Source of the DNA: Rhexocercosporidium sp. MPI-PUGE-AT-0058
Lineage: Eukaryota; Ascomycota; Leotiomycetes; Helotiales
Direction: 5' to 3'
Length of the DNA stretch: 64,000 bases
Assembly (NCBI GenBank): GCA_020746875.1
Contig: JAGTJL010000004.1
Location: 2,170,001 to 2,234,000, forward strand
In this document: positions 58,927 through 64,000 of the stretch, piece by piece
Layout: every line of letters begins with the position of its first letter
How positions within the stretch are numbered: the stretch's first letter is position 1
Made by a program: the position numbers and the translations under genes
The notes under the pieces: generated by a model
Told to the model about the DNA's origin: nothing
The model's input: only the letters and a program-made list of their open reading frames with translations
The model's database searches: none

Positions 58927-61900
58927 ACATTTAACAGTTTTATTACAAAATAATCTACGTATACTAAGACGATATCCGCCCTCTAACAGACTTATAACGA
59001 TTATTAAAACATTAAGTAAACGTTATAAGACAAGACGTAGCGTTTGACTAAAAAGATTAAGCACTTATTATTATATAAATTATCCGTGCTTCTCCTCGAC
59101 CTTAAGAAGAATAAGATAAGCCCCTTAGCGAATGCTTTATTACGGATTTTAAAGCCGAGTACGAATTAGTCTTAGATTATAATAAAGAGAAAAAGATTAT
59201 TATTAAAGACTTTAACTTTTCCTTATAATTAAAGCATAACTAAGATTAAAAGACTCTTTTTCGTTCTCTTTTAACGAAACGCTATTACGTTAAGAAGACT
59301 AAGGCATAAAAAGCCGCATAATAAGCCGCTTGTTAAAAAGCTATTATTTATAAAACCTTTATAAGGGCTCGAGTGTCTTTATTAACGTATTAAGCTTAAG
59401 TCTAATCCGAGATAACTAATATAAATAAAGCCTTACGAGATATTATACCGTACGACCCGCTCTGTCTTACTAATGCGTATATTATTCTTTAACGACGACT
59501 TTTACTTTATTAAAAACCTTAATTAAAAAAACACTTAGTGTTTAAGATTTACGAAATAAGCCCAATAGTCTTTTATTTTAATATTAAAAGAAAAAAGAAT
59601 AAAATGTTTACGGTAACTTTAAATAAAATTAATAAAGCTATCGATTGGAAATATTAAGAGCGTCTTTAATAAGATTAAATATAAGAATTAAAAGAATTAT
59701 ACAAAGAAGCTCTCTTTAAATTCTTACTCGAAGTCTTCGCCGATTATAAGAGAGCTTTTTTTTTTTAAAGATATCGCTAATATAATTCCCGAGTCTCGGC
59801 TTAAGCTAAATTATAAAATCTTACTTAAAAAGTCAATCGATTACGGATAAAATGCCTTATATAATTAAAGCGAAAAATAGTTAAAAATTATAAAGAAGTA
59901 TTTAAAGGAATACATAAATAAAAGCTTTATAATCTCGAGTCACGCTCTTTTTAATTATTTAACTTTTTTCTATTAAAAAAACTTAATAAAGGATACTGCT
60001 TTTATATCGACTTCCGCCGGCTAAATTAAATTTTTTACAAAGACCGCTATTTATTGCCTTTAATCGATGAGATTCTCGCCCGCTTAAGTAAAGCAAAAGT
60101 CTTCTTTAAGATCAACGTATAATAAGCCTTCTACCGTATCCATATAGACTTTAAATTAAAAAAGTATATTACTTTTCGTATATAATACGGGTTTTATAAG
60201 TGTAAAATTATGCCATTTAACTTAATTAATAAACCGGCTACTTTTTAACGTTATATAAATAACATTCTCTTCGATTATTTAAACGTCTTTTATATTACGT
60301 ATTTAAATAACGTTATTATATTCTTAAAAGATTTATTAAAACATAAGGAATATATCCGTAATATACTTAAACGTTTAAAAGCTTACGGTCTTTTTATAAA
60401 TATTAAGAAATGCGAGTTCTTTATTAAAAAAAGTGAAGTTCTTAAGTTATATTATAATTATTAATAATATTAAGATCGACATAAAGAGCTTAAAATTAAT
60501 AAAGAATTAAAACCCTTTTAAAATAGTTTTTAAAGTTTAATTATTTTTAAGGTTTTATAACTTTTACCGACGATTTATTAAAGACTACGGCCGGATAATT
60601 AAACCTTTATAAGAACTCATTTATAAGTCCGAAATCTTTAAGATGATTTTAATTAGACTTTAAGTATTTTAAAGCCTTAAGGATGTTTTACTTTTTTTTA
60701 ACGTCTTATAGTATTACCACCCCGAATTAGAAATTAGGATCGAGACTGACGCCTTAAACAGAGTATTAATTAATGTTTTTTTATAAAAGTATTAAACGGG
60801 CTGGCACTCGGTAGGGTTCTTTTTAAAGACTATAAGATTAATTAAATTAAATTACGATATTTATAATAAGGAAATATTAAATAGTATATAATTATTAACT
60901 TATTAAAGAGCCGAACTTATCGGCTATTAGAAGTAGTAACGCTTTTAAATCTTCTCCGACTACCGTGCCTTAAAATACTTTATAATTATAAAGTAACTTA
61001 CCGATAAATAAGCTCACTAGGTTAATGTAACGTTTCTGGTTTGGCTGGTACTATGCGTATAAGCTCATCGGTTAGTATTAGCTATAAAGTAAAGTCACAC
61101 GAGGTCGGGTTTTTAATAAAAATTGAGACGTTATAAGTAAAGTAAATTATTATATAAATTTAAGTACGAAGTTCTTATTTAATAGCAGAAGTGTTAATTT
61201 TATATAAAACTTTCGTTTTATATTATAAGTCATATTAAACGTTTAATAAAGCGCGCAAGCTCGTAAGCCCGTTTAATAAGCTAACACGTCACGTGTCCTT
61301 AGGTCGCGGGAATCCGCTATTAACTAATTAAATTATAATATATTATTAAATATAATAAGATAATCCCTTAGGTTATATAACTTATTTAGTTTGCACGACT
61401 TTTTTGCCGTGCGCATTCTCACGGGATATGCCTCTCTTATAAAGTATATAACCCTTTTAGCTTGCCTACTCGTCCTGGGGTGTGCATCCTCAGTAGGTTA
61501 CACACCCGGAACGTGACAGTTAAGTCTTTATTTAAATTTTACTTTATAATTATATATCGACCCGGCAAATAAAATGCTATTATAAACGCTTTATCTCGTA
61601 AAGAGTAAGACGTTAGTTTATAAAATAAGTTAAAAAAAGAGTTACAAAACCGTACTCTCTTACGATTAAATTAATTAGACCTTCGTTTACTTAAACTTAT
61701 TAACGAAACTAAAGAAGACGAGCCTCTTTTGCTTTATTTTATAAATATTAATAACTTAAATTCATAGGTTAGCGTAATAATAAACTTTTTATACGTAAAT
61801 CGGACTATAAAATTATTAAAACCTTTATAATAAAAAGTATAAAATAACGAGGATAATTTGTTTAACTTACGCCTAAACGGACTTTTATTTTATAAGCACT

Positions 61901-62945
61901 GATTACTAGTGCCGGACTTATAATACTTACGCACTCGACTTATCTAGGAATGCTACGATTAAGTATTGACTGCTTACCTTAATAAAATTAAAATATACGC
62001 GTTACTTTAACTTAAATACTTTCGGCCTTAAATGCTCGCCGATGTTATATAGTTTTATAATAACTATTTACGTGTAAAAAGGTTAACCATCGGAGAGATA
62101 AGACTCCTGGCTTTTTACACCCCTGCCGATACTAAACTAACCTTAATAATATTTAATTATAAATTTTAAAGATTAGCTAAAAGATAAATATAGATATAAA
62201 TATAACGCCGTATTAATAGTTATAAACCGTTTAATTAAGGGATACACATTTATTTCTTATTTTTTATTGTAACGGCGCGAGATTTAATAATTTTATTTAT
62301 TATTAACTATAACCGGTTTAACGGACTTTTAAAAACTATTTTCTTTAATAAAGGCCTTTAATTTATTTTAAATTTTTAAAAAGAGTTTTATAAAATATTA
62401 AGAATTTAGATTAACGACTTCGCCTATTTATTAATTATTATTAAGATAATTAGTCCGAACTCTTGCTTATAATAGACTACGCGCAACTTACCTTGCCTTA
62501 CGAATCTATCGAAATAAGCTTTTATAAACTTAAGTATAATTACGCTCCGCGAACCTCTTTCGACTGAGACCGACTACTTTTTAATAAACCTCTTAAAGCT
62601 ATCGAAAGGTTAAATATTAAGGATATACGTACGGTAGTATAACGAGTTTATAACGTATAGCAAATAGCAAAAGATATTTTATAAAAAGCTTAAGAGAAAA
62701 AAAGCGAAATATTAATAAACACCGCCGAAAAATATACCCCGTCTTTTCTATAAATAAGCTTTAAAAAGCCGAGGAAAACTCGTTATTAAGTCAAATTTAA
62801 AAACTTCACGAACCTTAAGCTATTAATAAAGACTTAAAATATAATATATAAGATATTTTAAACGTTCGACTAGAAAAGGATAAGAACTTTTTATCGTACA
62901 ACATACTTTGAGGCTCTACAGAGACGAATATCAGTTCAATTAAAG
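58927..62945 (+). pseudogene. Gypsy-3 pol (protease end, RT, RNase H, integrase), dead
   Basis: RT (about 59700-60470) is clear: FYIDFRRLNQIFYKDRYLL, PLIDEILARLSKAKVFFKI, QQAFYRIHIDFKLEKYITF, IMPFNLINKPATFQRYI (Q from stop) and YLNNVIIF (YLDDVIIF). RNase H (about 60640-61640) reads YHPELEIRIETDALNRVLI and the FYFIIIYRPGKQNAIINALS ending, on both sides of the solo LTR at 61026-61518. Integrase follows to about 62900 with KTPGFLHP, SELLLIIDYAQLTLPYESI and YNYAPRTSFD. TAA/TAG stops are frequent. Confidence 0.82.
61026..61518. mobile_element. Solo LTR (493 bp) in Gypsy-3 RNase H
   Basis: Begins TGTAACGTTTCTGG and ends CCGGAACGTGACA (inverted ends TGTAACG/TGTCACG), with perfect TSD gttaa (61021-61025 and 61519-61523). 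The RNase H frame is continuous once it is removed. Composition is mixed: both ends are little mutated and the middle is AT-rich. Confidence 0.93.
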
Positions 62946-62986
62946 GCTGCGCAGTTACGTATATAACTATTGTTATATTATTATAT

Positions 62987-63031
62987 ATGGCGCATTTAAG
63001 CTCCCTAAATAAGGGAGCTTACTGGCGCCAT
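62987..63031. repeat. 45-bp imperfect palindrome
   Basis: Arms ATGGCGC...TAAGCTCCCT and AGGGAGCTTA...GGCGCCAT pair at 17 of 20 positions around a 5-base loop. A second, weaker inverted repeat (about 63046-63073, AATTAGGCT/AGCCAATT) follows. It marks the point where Gypsy-3 homology ends. Confidence 0.75.
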
Positions 63032-64000
63032 GGTTTTAGTAGTCTTAATTAGGCTCGCTTAGCCAATTAACCATAACTTACACGACATACCCCTTCGCTA
63101 AAGATAATACGTAACTTTAATAAAGTAAATAAGTATATAATAAATATAATAAATAATAGTAAAACGACAAATAGTAAGGAAAAGTAATAACTAATAATTA
63201 AAGTAAATATATTTAACGTATAAGCGAAAATATATAAATAGCTCCTCCTCTCGTAACTTCTTTTTATAAGCATATTAAATTTAAAAATAAGTCGTGTTTT
63301 TACCGCTAAGTTAGCCGCCCGTACCTCCCGCTTTTTTAATCTTGCTACTACTCGCGTAACTAAAAAGATATATTTCTTTTTGTTTTTTATATTTATAAGT
63401 TTAGTTTTCGATATTATTTAAGTCAAAAGATTAAGAAATTAAGTAAGTTAAAACATATTAATTAGTTATAATAGCTTATCGCCGCCCCTCGCCCTCTCTC
63501 TCGTCGTCGCCCTCGCACTCCCTCTCTTACGCCCCCTCCTGCCGCCCTTACCGCCCTTGCTATTCCCGCCCGCCGGCGTGTTAAGGCAAGTATTAATAAA
63601 GAGGTCCCTTACTCGGCATACGTTAAAGCTGCCTTAAAGGGTGATCTTTTTATTAATATTTATTAAAATATTACTGGTTCGACTCGGTGCCTTTAATATT
63701 ATAATTAAAATTATAATTATATTAATCTTATTAAGCCTATTATCGCGGTGTCTTTTGCCGCTTTTATAAAAGAGAAGCGTAGTACTTCTTATACTCGCGT
63801 AAGTTTAGCTTTAATTCTTATATTTTAAAGTTGACTAATTTTAAATAATAATTAAAAAACCTTTAAGCTTTAATCCGTAATACTCTTATTACGTTTAATA
63901 TATTTATCTTATTTTTATAAATAACTTTAAAGAATCTGACTTTAATTATTTAATTATTATTACCGCCCCTGCCCCGGCCCCCGCCTCCGTCGTCCTTGCC
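63032..64000 (+). other. Unclassified AT-rich end with GC-rich coding-like islands
   Basis: From about 63478 the plus strand reads an Arg/Pro/Ala-rich frame (RPLSRRRPRTPSLTPPPAAL, AIPARRRVKASINKEVPYSA, YVKAALKGDLFINIY). It continues with TAA breaks (NITGSTRCL, IIAVSFAAFIKEKRSTSYTR) and a second Pro-rich patch from about 63960 to the edge. The flavour resembles the Ala/Pro-rich start of the Copia-A/B antisense frame, but alignment is not convincing by eye. A hydrophobic 68-codon minus frame at 63067-63273 is AT-rich noise. Confidence 0.35.

Larger units (their letters stand above)
49100..62950 (+). mobile_element. Gypsy-3: Ty3/gypsy element in pieces, LTRs not identified
   Basis: Plus-strand gag and protease (about 49100-50604) continue at 58927 after Copia-C, giving RT, RNase H and integrase up to about 62900. 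Removing Copia-C and the solo LTR (61026-61518) restores frame continuity in the protease and RNase H. I could not pair LTRs; the 5' one may lie around 48540-48860 and the 3' end seems lost near 62950. No chromodomain was seen. The minus-strand remnant at 30310-31390 is a relative. Confidence 0.75.

Noticed and set aside
63020..63080. tRNA-like or SINE-like structure
   Set aside because: The hairpins do not fit a tRNA cloverleaf and no A/B box pair with correct spacing could be found.
5839..64000. Whole AT-rich block as a centromere
   Set aside because: AT-rich RIP-mutated retrotransposons are typical of some fungal centromeres but also of many other heterochromatic regions; nothing here distinguishes them without CenH3 data.

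Overview
The window looks like a chromosome segment of a filamentous ascomycete (Pezizomycotina). About 5.8 kb of ordinary, GC-balanced DNA carries fungal-type genes. It abuts about 58 kb of AT-rich DNA made almost entirely of nested transposable elements that have decayed by repeat-induced point mutation (RIP). The organism call rests on a heterokaryon-incompatibility (HET) domain gene, on the C-to-T/G-to-A decay (CAA, CAG and TGG codons turned into TAA and TAG), and on the sharp base-composition boundary. No rRNA, tRNA, CRISPR or prokaryotic signal was recognised.

Left flank (1-5838): a 3'-truncated HET gene on the minus strand (1-1773); about 2.5 kb without a convincing gene; a small nucleotidyltransferase-like gene broken by two RIP-type stops (4339-4965); and the C-terminal remnant of an unidentified gene (5608 to about 5838), cut where AT-rich DNA begins.

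AT-rich region (5839-64000): terminal repeats and target-site duplications (TSDs) allow the nesting to be read directly. An old DDE-transposase DNA transposon (minus strand) lies in four pieces (29887-29598, 22909-22272, 14303-13475, 6134 to about 5839). It is split by Gypsy-2a (22910-29597), Copia-A (14304-22271) and Gypsy-1 (6135-13474). Further right are a minus-strand gypsy integrase remnant (about 30310-31390) and Gypsy-2b (31540-48013). Gypsy-2b is itself interrupted by Copia-B (32639-40583) and, inside its 5' LTR, by a 1.8-kb gag-only LTR element (46013-47794). A third gypsy family (Gypsy-3, plus strand, about 49.1-62.95 kb) is split by Copia-C (50605-58921) and by a solo LTR (61026-61518). 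Other solo LTRs lie at 7275-7656 (with a second one inside it) and 24866-25179.

All gag and pol frames are dead but still recognisable. The gypsy elements have CCHC knuckles, aspartic protease, RT, RNase H, integrase and, in Gypsy-1 and Gypsy-2, a C-terminal chromodomain. The copia elements have the order gag, protease, integrase, RT, RNase H. The most unusual signal is a coding-like frame on the antisense strand between RNase H and the 3' LTR of the copia elements; it is shared by Copia-A and Copia-B and has a plausible counterpart in Copia-C. Other notable points are a gypsy copy with perfect TSDs but no 3' LTR, and RIP-type nonsense mutations in the adjacent low-copy gene.
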